The notes below the pieces were generated by a model, which was not told the origin of the DNA, did no database searches, and was given only the letters and a program-made list of their open reading frames with translations. A stretch of 64,000 nucleotides of DNA, from positions 1,488,001 to 1,552,000 of the forward strand of contig NZ_QHKL01000001.1 of NCBI RefSeq assembly GCF_003947415.1. Reading direction: 5' to 3'. This stretch comes from Amycolatopsis sp. WAC 01376 (GTDB taxonomy: Bacteria > Actinomycetota > Actinomycetes > Mycobacteriales > Pseudonocardiaceae). Position numbers and translations under genes: made by a program. This document shows, piece by piece, positions 54,377 to 61,944 of this stretch; the stretch's first letter is position 1, and each line of letters starts with the position of its first letter.

Positions 54377-55581
54377 CGGAAGCCCCTGCGCTGATCGGTG
54401 TCTGGAAGCAGCTCGTCGGCCAGGAGCCCGCCGCGCGCACGCTTTCTTCGGCGTCGACGGCGGCCGCGCGGATCGTCGAGAACCAGCCTGTCGCGCCCGG
54501 CGCGATGACGCATGCCTGGCTGGTCACCGGTCCGCCCGGTTCGGGGCGCTCGACCGCCGCACGGGTTTTCGCGGCGGCGTTGCAATGCAGCACCGGCACC
54601 GGATGCGGGGAATGCCCTGGCTGCCGCACCGTGCTCGCCGGCACGCACGCCGACGTCAAGCTCGTCGCGCCCGAGGGTCTCTCGATCTCCGTCGCTGAAA
54701 TGCGTTCGCTGGTCCAGTCCGCCGCCCGCCGCCCGACCACCGGGAGGTGGCAGGTGGTGGTCATCGAGGACGCCGACAGGCTGACCGAAGGCGCGTCGAA
54801 CGCGTTGCTGAAGGCCGTCGAGGAGCCGCCGGATCGCACGGTGTTCCTGCTGTGCGCGCCGTCGGACCACCCGGACGACGTGTCGGTGACGATCCGCTCG
54901 CGGTGCCGTCTGGTCACGTTGCGGACGCCACCGCCCGAGGCGATCGCGCAGGTGCTGATCGAGCGGGACGGTATCGACCCCGAACGTGCGCGATGGGCCG
55001 CGTCCGTCTCGAGTGGACATGTCGGCCGCGCGCGACGGCTCGCCACCGATGAGGCCGCCCGGCAGCGACGGGCGACCGTGCTGCGGATCCCGCTCGGCCT
55101 GCGCCGTCCGTCCGATGTGTTCACCTGCGCCGATCAGCTGATCAGCGCGGCCGAGGCCGACGCGGGCGAAGAGAGCAAGGTCCGCGACGAGGCCGAACGT
55201 TCCGAACTCCGCACCGCGATGGGCGGCGACGGCATCGGGAAGGGCGTCGGCGGGGCGAAACGAGCCGCCGAAGCCGCTGTGAAACAACTCGAGAAGCGCC
55301 AGAAGTCACGCGCGACCCGTACACAGCGGGACACCCTCGATCTCGCCCTGGTGGACCTCGCCGCGTTCTACCGGGACGTGCTCGTGACCGCGAGCGGCGC
55401 GGGCGCGACGCTGAACCATCCCGACCACGCCTCGGAAATCACGCAGGCCGCTTCCGCCTGGGCGCCGGACTCGATCCTGCGCCGCCTCGAAGCCGTCCTG
55501 GAATGCCGCGAGGCCATCGACCTGAATGTGAAACCACGAATCGCCGTCGAAGCCATGGTCACCACCCTGCGCCAAGGCTGA
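54373..55581 (+). CDS. holB: DNA polymerase III subunit delta'
   Basis: 402 residues. AAA+ clamp-loader subunit: Walker A GPPGSGRST (about 53-62; Arg for Lys as in actinobacterial delta'), zinc site CGECPGC (about 78-84, with C72), sensor region DADRLTEGASNALLKAVEEP and the SRC finger RSRCRLV. Rv3644c homologue. It loads the beta clamp with DnaX. The start overlaps the MFS-TMK stop. The long charged linker (KRAAEAAVKQLEKRQKSR) in the C-terminal part is typical of actinobacteria. Confidence 0.93.
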   Translation: MTEAPALIGVWKQLVGQEPAARTLSSASTAAARIVENQPVAPGAMTHAWLVTGPPGSGRSTAARVFAAALQCSTGTGCGECPGCRTVLAGTHADVKLVAPEGLSISVAEMRSLVQSAARRPTTGRWQVVVIEDADRLTEGASNALLKAVEEPPDRTVFLLCAPSDHPDDVSVTIRSRCRLVTLRTPPPEAIAQVLIERDGIDPERARWAASVSSGHVGRARRLATDEAARQRRATVLRIPLGLRRPSDVFTCADQLISAAEADAGEESKVRDEAERSELRTAMGGDGIGKGVGGAKRAAEAAVKQLEKRQKSRATRTQRDTLDLALVDLAAFYRDVLVTASGAGATLNHPDHASEITQAASAWAPDSILRRLEAVLECREAIDLNVKPRIAVEAMVTTLRQG

Positions 55582-55686
55582 CCCGGCTCTCCCTGTCGCG
55601 CCTACCCCAGCCCCCGCCCGTCCCAGGGGGGCGTCCCCGAGTCCAGTCTACCGGGGGTGGAGGGGGAAAAGGGCTGGTCGCGGGAG

Positions 55687-55716
55687 TTGTCCACAGGTGG
55701 GGATAGTTGTGGACAA
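55687..55716. promoter_or_regulatory. Inverted pair of DnaA-box-like sites
   Basis: TTGTCCACA (55687-55695) and its complement TGTGGACAA (55708-55716), facing each other with a 12-base gap, downstream of holB. Consensus actinobacterial DnaA boxes; see also 28972-28998. Confidence 0.5.
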
Positions 55717-55773
55717 GTGCTGTGGGTAAGTGAAGGGGCTTCGGGTTCGGGGCGGTGCTGGCGCTGGTGCCGT

Positions 55774-55831
55774 GATGTCCCCAATGTGGCATTGGAGACG
55801 CTCAGCGACCCCAATGTGGCATTGGGGGCAT
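55774..55831. repeat. Repeat family 3, locus 2
   Basis: Two units, GTCCCCAATG-TGG-CATTGGAGAC and CCCCAATG-TGG-CATTGGGG, joined by GCTCAGCGA; the linker CTCAGCG is the same as at locus 1 (19799-19855). Here the second unit is direct, not inverted. Confidence 0.8.
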
Positions 55832-55932
55832 CGCGGGGCCGATGGGGAAGTGAGCGAAGGCGCGCGAAGCAGCGAACGCAGCGAAGTGGGCAAAGGTGGC
55901 CGAAGCGGTGCGGTGAAGCCTGTGAACCGGCG

Positions 55933-55977
55933 ACTGTGTGGATTTCTGGTCATCCAACGCACCAAAATCCACACAGT
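55933..55977. repeat. 13-bp inverted repeat
   Basis: ACTGTGTGGATTT and AAATCCACACAGT (55933-55945 and 55965-55977), 19-base loop. AT-richer than its surroundings; could act as a regulatory or transcription-end site. Confidence 0.5.
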
Positions 55978-55991
55978 GACCGAGAAACGAA

Positions 55992-56027
55992 AGGGGCCTT
56001 CACCGCATCGAAGCGGCGAAGGCCCCT
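55992..56027. terminator. Hairpin between convergent genes
   Basis: AGGGGCCTTCACCGC (55992-56006) pairs with GCGGCGAAGGCCCCT (56013-56027), one mismatch. On the minus strand it follows the surface protein gene and is preceded by TTTCGTTTCTCG. Confidence 0.5.
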
Positions 56028-56056
56028 GACTTCCGAAAGGCGGCTAAGAGGGAGGT

Positions 56057-56103
56057 ACGAACGGACCTCTCACGCGGGGGCAAGGCGTGAAAGGACCGTT
56101 CAT
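56057..56103. repeat. Diverged family-1-like palindrome
   Basis: ACGAACGGACCTCTCACGC and GCGTGAAAGGACCGTTCAT (56057-56075 and 56085-56103), three mismatches. The outer ATGAACGGTCC arm is shared with repeat family 1, but the inner part differs, so it may be an old relative. Just downstream of the surface protein gene. Confidence 0.6.
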
Positions 56104-56120
56104 CACCCTCCTCGCCCCGT

Positions 56121-57815
56121 CTAGTCCCCCGATCGCGGCCGCGGCGAAGGCTTGAACCCCGGCGACCCCGGCCCAGGCGAGTCTTCCGAGACGGTGACCA
56201 CCGCGAGCCGGCGGCGTCCCGGCATGGCGGCCACGAGGACGACACCGATCAGCAGCATCGCGGTACCCGACCAGAACATCGGCACCGTGTCGTAGGCCGC
56301 GTTGGTGTAGGCCAGGTTCTTGACCGGCCCCTTCGGCGCCGCGCCTCCGTTGTTGCCCGCGGGCGGCGGGGCCACGGTGCCGCATTCGACACCGCCGGCC
56401 GGCGCGTACGCGCGGGCGATCTGCTCGCCGAGCGAGACCTGGGCCAGCGACGAAGGCAGCTTCTTCGCGGCGTCCGGCGGGAGTGCCTTCTGCAGTGCCG
56501 TCGTCGGCAGGATCTGCAGGTCCAGCAGCCGCGCCGAGGCACCCATCTGGAAGCCCTTGAACGGCGAGGTCATGTCGCTCGACTTCTGGTTCAGCCCGGC
56601 GATCGACAGCTTAAGCACCCCGAGGTCGAGGGTGAGCCCGTTCCCGGCCTCGCCGCCCGGAAGCTGTTTGGTGGCACCGTTCACCATCTCGGCGAGTCCG
56701 CCGACGACCGGCACGTTCTTCAGCTGCTCGAAGCCGGGGACCTGCTTGAGCGACGGCAGCGGGATGCCGATCGGGATGTCCTTGGCCGGGTTGTTCGCGT
56801 CGAGGGTGAACAGGACCTTGTCGCCGCGGACGATCTGCAGCACCGGCGCGGTGTACTCGACCTTCGACGTCTTCTTGTCGCCGGTCGAGGTGACCCGCAG
56901 CGTCGGCTGGCTGGCGACCTTGATCGTCAGGCCGAGCGGCGTGCCCTTCAGCAGTTCGATGTTGGCCGCCTGCAGGGTCGACGTCGATTCGACGGCCTTG
57001 TTCTTCGAACCGGGGATGTCGACCAGCCGCACGACCGACCGCGACGACAGCGTGTTCGGCAGGCTCAGCACGGCGCCCTTGCCGTCGGCGTTGGTGCTGG
57101 TGCCCGAAAGCAGGCCGCCGAGGTTCGCCAGCGGGCCGAGGGCGGACAGGCCCGACTTGAGCTGCTCCGAAGCCTGGGTGAGCTGGTCGGCGCCCGGGAT
57201 GTTCGGGATGGTCGGCAGCAGCGCGAGGTTCGCGATCGACGTGCTCGAGTCGGCGATCGTGCCGACGCACGGGCCGAGCGTCGGGCTCCAGCGCGCGTGC
57301 GCCTCACCGTTGAGCAGGCCGAGGTTGAACAGCGGGTTCTTCGGCGCGTTGAGGCCGCCGCTGATCTGCTTCGGGTTATCCGGCAACGCCGTCTGCACGA
57401 GGCTGCCCGGCGTCTGCGGCGCGTTGCCCGCGGCGGACAGGCCGAACGGCGACGACTGCGCGATCGACTTTTCGTAGCTCAGGTAGGCCTCGGAGTTGGC
57501 CTGCGCGCTGGAAAGCCCCATCCCGGCCTCGAGCGCGGACTGCTTCGGCAGCATCTCGCCAGCCCCGGGGAGGATGGCGCTCGTCGGCACCGCGTTCGGC
57601 AGCAGCCGCAGCACGCCGAGGGCCGCTCCCGCGTCACCGACGGCCTTGCCCAGCGGCTGCGGACCGATCGGCGCCGACATCGGCGGCTGTCCCGGATTCG
57701 CCGGATCGGGGATCGGCGTGGTGGGAATGGTCTGGGCGGTCGCCGGGGCCGCGGTCAGCAAAAGCAGGGCCGCGGCGGCCGGAAGCGCCAGCACACGGGG
57801 CAGTCGTTGCCGCAT
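56121..57815 (-). CDS. Large secreted surface protein with C-terminal anchor
   Basis: 564 residues from ATG 57815 (RBS GGAGG). Signal peptide ~1-27 (LLLLTAAPATAQ). A mostly beta-structured ectodomain (about 90-500) and a C-terminal segment NAAYDTVPMFWSGTAMLLIG followed by a short basic tail (GRRR) that anchors it in the membrane. No enzymatic motif recognised. Similar proteins of unknown role are widespread in Pseudonocardiaceae. Confidence 0.7.
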   Translation of the reverse strand: MRQRLPRVLALPAAAALLLLTAAPATAQTIPTTPIPDPANPGQPPMSAPIGPQPLGKAVGDAGAALGVLRLLPNAVPTSAILPGAGEMLPKQSALEAGMGLSSAQANSEAYLSYEKSIAQSSPFGLSAAGNAPQTPGSLVQTALPDNPKQISGGLNAPKNPLFNLGLLNGEAHARWSPTLGPCVGTIADSSTSIANLALLPTIPNIPGADQLTQASEQLKSGLSALGPLANLGGLLSGTSTNADGKGAVLSLPNTLSSRSVVRLVDIPGSKNKAVESTSTLQAANIELLKGTPLGLTIKVASQPTLRVTSTGDKKTSKVEYTAPVLQIVRGDKVLFTLDANNPAKDIPIGIPLPSLKQVPGFEQLKNVPVVGGLAEMVNGATKQLPGGEAGNGLTLDLGVLKLSIAGLNQKSSDMTSPFKGFQMGASARLLDLQILPTTALQKALPPDAAKKLPSSLAQVSLGEQIARAYAPAGGVECGTVAPPPAGNNGGAAPKGPVKNLAYTNAAYDTVPMFWSGTAMLLIGVVLVAAMPGRRRLAVVTVSEDSPGPGSPGFKPSPRPRSGD

Positions 57816-57955
57816 GAACAGGTCCTCCAGTGGGGGTGGGCCGATCTTGGGGGACTGAGACCGGCGTCATAGGACCTTAACGACGGTGGCCCTCGAAGGT
57901 GACGTTCAAGCCTCCGCTACACTTGTCTCCGTCATCGGGTGCGAGCCCGATGTCC

Positions 57956-58029
57956 GCCGCCTTAGCTCAGTCGGCCAGAGCGATTCACTCGTAATGAATA
58001 GGTCAGGGGTTCGATTCCCCTAGGCGGCT
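57956..58029 (+). tRNA. tRNA-Thr (anticodon CGT)
   Basis: 74 bases folding as a complete cloverleaf: acceptor GCCGCCT/AGGCGGC with T73, D-arm GCTC-GAGC, anticodon stem ATTCA/TGAAT with loop CTCGTAA, T-arm AGGGG-TTCGATT-CCCCT. Anticodon CGT reads ACG, threonine. CCA is not encoded. Confidence 0.95.
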
Positions 58030-58036
58030 CCGCAGG

Positions 58037-58073
58037 TCAGGGCCCCATTCGGATACTCCGGATGGGGCCCTGA
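58037..58073 (+). terminator. Terminator after tRNA-Thr
   Basis: 12-bp perfect stem TCAGGGCCCCAT / ATGGGGCCCTGA around a 13-base loop, followed by TCCGTTTCC, 8 bases past the tRNA. Confidence 0.75.
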
Positions 58074-58111
58074 TCCGTTTCCGGGGCAGGCTCCGCACCC
58101 GGCACGGAAAT

Positions 58112-58750
58112 TCACCCGTTGGTGTCACCTTTGAGGAACATCCGCGACAGCGAAGTGCCCACTCCCGTGAGGTGGTCGACGAGCGTGTCCGCGTCCGCGT
58201 CGAGCAGGCCGGAGCGCCAGGCGAGCATGATCTCGACGAAGCCGCCGATGCCCAGCAGGACGTTGACGCGGAACTCCAGGCCGTCGACGTCCGGCTTCAA
58301 ATGCGGCCGCGCGAGTTCGATCAGCAGGCCGGTGGTCTCCTGGACGGTCTGCCGCCGCAGTTGCTCCAGCACGGCGCTGCCCGCGTGGTCGCCGAACAGG
58401 ATTTGCGCGCGGGACGGCTCTTCCCGCACGTGGTGCACGACGACGTCGACGGCGGCGCGGAGCTGGTCGAGGGCGGGTTGCTCGATCCGGGCGGCGACGG
58501 CGTCGAGGACCATCCGCAAGGTCTCGTCGCGGACCTGTTCCCAGGCGGTGGCGAGCAAGGCGTCGCGGTTCGCGAAGCTCTCGTAGAAGTACCGGTCCGT
58601 CAGGTTCGCCCGCGCGCAGACGCCGCGCATGGTGACCGCCGCCCAGCCTTGTTCCTGCCAGATGTCCAATGCGGCGCCGAGCAGGGCGAGCCGTCGTTCG
58701 GCGCGGCGTTCGTCGGCGGTCTTGCCGCTGTAGCGGCGGGACGCGGTCAC
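58112..58750 (-). CDS. TetR-family repressor of the mymA-like operon
   Basis: 212 residues from GTG 58750. HTH region ERRLALLGAALDIWQEQGWA and MRGVCARANLTDRYFYESFA (about 41-60). The rest is a helical ligand domain. It is divergent from the hydrolase operon by 44 bases, and a long near-palindrome in that gap is its likely operator. In the mycobacterial mymA operon the regulator is instead the AraC-type VirS, so this regulation differs. Confidence 0.85.
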   Translation of the reverse strand: MTASRRYSGKTADERRAERRLALLGAALDIWQEQGWAAVTMRGVCARANLTDRYFYESFANRDALLATAWEQVRDETLRMVLDAVAARIEQPALDQLRAAVDVVVHHVREEPSRAQILFGDHAGSAVLEQLRRQTVQETTGLLIELARPHLKPDVDGLEFRVNVLLGIGGFVEIMLAWRSGLLDADADTLVDHLTGVGTSLSRMFLKGDTNG

Positions 58751-58770
58751 CTGTCCATCTTGACAGCAGA

Positions 58771-58795
58771 TGCCCTCGGATTCATTCTGAGGGCA
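58771..58795. promoter_or_regulatory. TetR operator overlapping the hydrolase start codon
   Basis: Near-palindrome with TGCCCTC (58771-58777) and GAGGGCA (58789-58795) as outer arms; 10 of 12 positions of the 25-base element are symmetric. The hydrolase ATG starts at 58795. Spacing and size fit a TetR dimer site. Confidence 0.6.
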
Positions 58796-59721
58796 TGCGA
58801 CCGCAGAATGGCCTGCGACCCGGTTTGGCCGCCGCGCTGACGTCCGCCTTCGTGCGGCCGATCGCCAACGCGATCCCGGCCAACCGGGCGGGCGTCGCGT
58901 TCTCCCGCGCTTTCATCGCGAGCAGTCTGTGGCTGGCTTCGCCGCCGTTGAAGGGAAGCCGCGTCGAGCCCGGCGTTGGCGGCGAGTGGGTCCGCGGTCC
59001 CGAAGTGACCGAAGGCGACGCGGTTGTCCTCTACGTCCATGGCAGCGGCTACGCGCTCTGCTCGGCGCGCACGCATCGCGGACTGACCACGCGGGTTTCC
59101 GACGGCACCGGGCTGCCGGTCTTCGCTTGCGAGTACCGGCTCGCGCCCCGGCATCGCTTCCCGAGCGCCGCCGACGATGTCCGCGCGGCCTACGAACGGC
59201 TCCTCGGCCAGGGATATCGGCGGATCCTCGTCGCGGGCGACTCGGCGGGCGGGCATCTCGCGGTCGATCTCGCCGCGCAGCTGATCCGGGAACGCGAAGA
59301 CCCGCCCGCCGCGCTGGCCCTCTTCTCACCGTTGTTCGACGTGACGTTCTCGTTGGCCGCCCAGAGGGAACGCATGAGCCCGGACCCGATGATCTCCGCC
59401 GCCGCGGCCGCGCGGCTGGTCGGTCTGTACACAGTGGACGCCGACCTCGCGTCGGCGCGGCTGCGGTTCGCCTTCGATGACATCAAGGGCTTCCCGCCGA
59501 CGATCATCCAGGCAGGCGGACTCGAAATGCTCGCCGCGGACGCCATCGAGCTGGCCAGGGCGCTGCGCCGCGCGGGCGCGGACTGCGAACTCGACGTGGT
59601 CCCCGGTCAGATGCACGTGTTCCAGGCACTGACCCGCTTCGTCCCGGAGGCGCGGCCCGCGATGGAGCGTGCCTGCCGGTTCCTGACCGAAAATCTGACA
59701 GCGATCGAAAAGGCGGCCTAG
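58795..59721 (+). CDS. Alpha/beta-hydrolase of the HSL/LipR type
   Basis: 308 residues. Hormone-sensitive-lipase-family signature: YVHGSGYALCSARTHRG (HG-x-G oxyanion region), nucleophile in VAGDSAGGHLAV, Asp near SPLFDVT, and the late His in VPGQMHVFQAL (MH). These hydrolyse short or medium acyl esters and resemble M. tuberculosis LipR of the mymA operon. First gene of a 5-gene plus-strand operon; stop overlaps the SDR start (TAGTG). Confidence 0.85.
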   Translation: MRPQNGLRPGLAAALTSAFVRPIANAIPANRAGVAFSRAFIASSLWLASPPLKGSRVEPGVGGEWVRGPEVTEGDAVVLYVHGSGYALCSARTHRGLTTRVSDGTGLPVFACEYRLAPRHRFPSAADDVRAAYERLLGQGYRRILVAGDSAGGHLAVDLAAQLIREREDPPAALALFSPLFDVTFSLAAQRERMSPDPMISAAAAARLVGLYTVDADLASARLRFAFDDIKGFPPTIIQAGGLEMLAADAIELARALRRAGADCELDVVPGQMHVFQALTRFVPEARPAMERACRFLTENLTAIEKAA

Positions 59722-60533
59722 TGAAACGGACCCACGGAGCGCACGCCGTCGTCACCGGGGCGGGCAGCGGGATCGGGAGGGCGATCGCGGCCGAGCTCGT
59801 CCGGCGCGGCAGCCGGGTCGTCTGCGCGGACATCGACCTCGAAGCCGCCGAGGAAACCGCGAAATCGCTCGAGAACGCGGTCGCCATCGCCTGCGACGTG
59901 TCCAGTGTGGACGAAGTCGCCGAGCTCGCTAGCCAGTCGCGTTCCTGGCTCGGCCGCGAGCCGGACCTCGTCGTCAACAACGCCGGGATCGGCGCCGGCG
60001 GCAAACCCGTCGGGGAGAGCCCGCTGTCCGATTGGCAGCGCACCCTCGGCGTGAATCTCTGGGGTGTGATCCACGGCTGCCACACCTTCGTCCCCGCCAT
60101 GCGGGCGGCGAAAGCGGGCGGCGTCATCAACGTCGCCTCGGCCGCCGGCTTCACCGCCGCCCCGAGGATGGCCGCCTACAACGTGAGCAAGGCCGGCGTC
60201 GTCAGTCTTTCGGAGACACTGGCCGCCGAGCTGTCCGGCACGGGTGTCGCGGTCACCGTGCTGTGCCCGACTTTCGTGCGTACCAACATCTTCGACGGCG
60301 AACTCATCGACGCCGAGGCGCGCGGCCTCGCGCGGCGGGTCTCCGACGTGGTCGGGTTCTCCGCCGAAAAAGTCGCGCGGATGACCCTCGACGCCCATGA
60401 TCGCGGCCGTCTATACGTGGTTCCGCAACCCGACGCTCAGCTTCTCTGGCACGCCAAGCGTTTCGTGCCCGTCCCGTACACGCGGATCGCCGGTCTGCTC
60501 GGCCGGTTCCTGCCCGCCGAAAAGGAGAAGTGA
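59721..60533 (+). CDS. Short-chain dehydrogenase (SadH-like)
   Basis: 270 residues. Rossmann loop TGAGSGIGRAI (about 13-23), NNAGIG, catalytic Ser in NVASAAGF and Y-x(3)-K in AAYNVSKAG. The C-terminal extension (QLLWHAKRFVPVPYTRIAGL) is usual for the SDR members (SadH, Rv3085) next to a mymA-like monooxygenase. NAD(P)-dependent oxidoreductase of an alcohol or ketone in the operon's pathway. Its stop overlaps the ferritin-like gene ATG. Confidence 0.85.
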   Translation: MKRTHGAHAVVTGAGSGIGRAIAAELVRRGSRVVCADIDLEAAEETAKSLENAVAIACDVSSVDEVAELASQSRSWLGREPDLVVNNAGIGAGGKPVGESPLSDWQRTLGVNLWGVIHGCHTFVPAMRAAKAGGVINVASAAGFTAAPRMAAYNVSKAGVVSLSETLAAELSGTGVAVTVLCPTFVRTNIFDGELIDAEARGLARRVSDVVGFSAEKVARMTLDAHDRGRLYVVPQPDAQLLWHAKRFVPVPYTRIAGLLGRFLPAEKEK

Positions 60534-61462
60534 TGGCCTACGACTTCGACGCGATGCTCCAGACCATCAAGGACAAGCAGTGGTCGCTGGCCGACATCGA
60601 CTGGGACGCGCCCGGCGCGGAGACGATGACCGACGAACTCCGCGCCAAGATGCGGCCGTTCATGGCCGATCTCGTGTGGATCGAGCACGTCGGCGCCCGC
60701 GGGTTCGCCTCACTGGCCAAGAAGGCGCCGACACCGGTCATCCAGGAGATCTACCGCTACTTCCACGCAGAGGAACAGAAGCACGCCAACGCCGAACTGG
60801 CGTTGATGAAGCGCTGGGGCATGCTCGACGAGCACGGTTCGATGCCCGAGCCGAACATCAACGTCAAGCTCGCCATCAAGGTCCTCGACGACTACGGCGA
60901 CACGCTGCCGCTGACGGCGCTGGCCACGCTCATCCCGCTGCTGGAATGCGCGCTGGACGGCGCACTGGTGAAGTTCCTGCTGGAAGAGGTCTCCGATCCG
61001 GTGTGCCACCAGGTGTTCCGGCATATCAACTCCGACGAGTCCCGGCACATCACGGCCGATTTCGAGGTGCTGGAACTGATCGGTGCCGGCTCCACGACCA
61101 AGCTGCTCACCGAATCCGTCGGCTCGCTCAAACCCCAGATCGTCCTCGGCCTGATCGTGGTGTTCGTCCCGCTGATCAACAAGATGCGGGACAACATCGT
61201 CGCGATGGGCCTGCCGGAGAAGAAGCTGTACAACGCCGTGAAGCGGTTCTCCGCGATCGGCGGCCGCGGCGAGTTCACGAAACGCATCCCGGCGTACCAC
61301 GTGCTCAAGGCGCAGGCGGCGATGATCGTCGACCGCTCGCACGTCTACCACCGGCTGCTCGCCGACCCGATGGTGAAGATGACCCGCCTGATCCCCGCGC
61401 GGCTGCTGGGAAAGCCGCAGTCGTGGACCGAGGAGATCACTCACGAACCGGTCGCGTCATGA
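60533..61462 (+). CDS. Ferritin-like di-iron protein
   Basis: 309 residues after AAAGGAGAAG. A helical bundle with likely carboxylate/His ligands: WIEHVGARG (E), FHAEEQKHAN (EE-x-x-H), LLECALDGAL (E) and NSDESRHITADFE (E-x-x-H). The pattern fits a ferritin-like superfamily di-iron oxygenase or desaturase-type protein (metal-dependent hydrolase-like DUF family). Possibly an oxygenase acting on the fatty-acyl substrate of the operon. Overlaps neighbours on both sides. Confidence 0.7.
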   Translation: MAYDFDAMLQTIKDKQWSLADIDWDAPGAETMTDELRAKMRPFMADLVWIEHVGARGFASLAKKAPTPVIQEIYRYFHAEEQKHANAELALMKRWGMLDEHGSMPEPNINVKLAIKVLDDYGDTLPLTALATLIPLLECALDGALVKFLLEEVSDPVCHQVFRHINSDESRHITADFEVLELIGAGSTTKLLTESVGSLKPQIVLGLIVVFVPLINKMRDNIVAMGLPEKKLYNAVKRFSAIGGRGEFTKRIPAYHVLKAQAAMIVDRSHVYHRLLADPMVKMTRLIPARLLGKPQSWTEEITHEPVAS

Positions 61463-61944
61463 CCTTGGGCGAATTCCGGGGCGAGGTGCTGCGCGGCACC
61501 GAATGGTTCGGGCACGACTTCGCCGGGCAGCGGGTCGCCGTGGTCGCGCCCGGCCGTGAGGCGGCGCAGATCGTGCCCGAGGTGGCGGCCACCGCGCGGG
61601 CGGTGAAGGTATTCCAGGAAGAACCCGACTGGGTGGTGCCGATGCCGGTCCCCGGGCCGGACGTCCTCGGCATCGCCGTCGCCAAGGTCTTCCTGCGCTG
61701 GCAGGTGAAAGACCCGTGGCTCCGCAGGCTGCTGACCCCCGACCGCCACTTCGGGTCGCGTCGGACGGCGCCCGGTCTCGGTTATTACGGCGCGCTCGAA
61801 AAGCCCGGTTGCAAACTCATCACCTGGCCGGTCTACGCCTTCGTGCCCCACGGAATCCGTACCGCCGAAGGTATCGAGCATCAGGCCGACGTCGTCGTGC
61901 TCGGCGCCAGTTCGCTTTTCGCCAAGGAAGGACTTCCCGCATGA
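61459..61944 (+). CDS. Half-length BVMO-like protein
   Basis: 161 residues. It aligns with the middle and late parts of the next gene's BVMO: FRGEVLRGTEW vs FRGTVMHTARW (fingerprint, His replaced by Arg), GQRVAVVAPGREAAQIVPEV vs GKRVAVVGTGASAVQVIPSI (dinucleotide loop lost), VKDPWLRRLLTP vs VKDPVTREKLTP, GIRTAEGIEHQADVVVLGAS vs GVRTVDGTEHPVDVLVLATG. The FAD-binding N-terminus is missing, so it cannot be an active monooxygenase. It overlaps both neighbours (ATGA), so it is translated with the operon rather than being a broken leftover. Confidence 0.75.
   Translation: MTLGEFRGEVLRGTEWFGHDFAGQRVAVVAPGREAAQIVPEVAATARAVKVFQEEPDWVVPMPVPGPDVLGIAVAKVFLRWQVKDPWLRRLLTPDRHFGSRRTAPGLGYYGALEKPGCKLITWPVYAFVPHGIRTAEGIEHQADVVVLGASSLFAKEGLPA

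Larger units (their letters stand above)
55582..56120. other. 539-base convergent intergenic region holB/surface protein
   Basis: Contains two DnaA-box-like sites (55687-55716), repeat family 3 locus 2 (55774-55831), a 13-bp inverted repeat (55933-55977), a terminator-like hairpin (55992-56027) and a family-1-like palindrome (56057-56103). No gene is seen. Confidence 0.6.
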
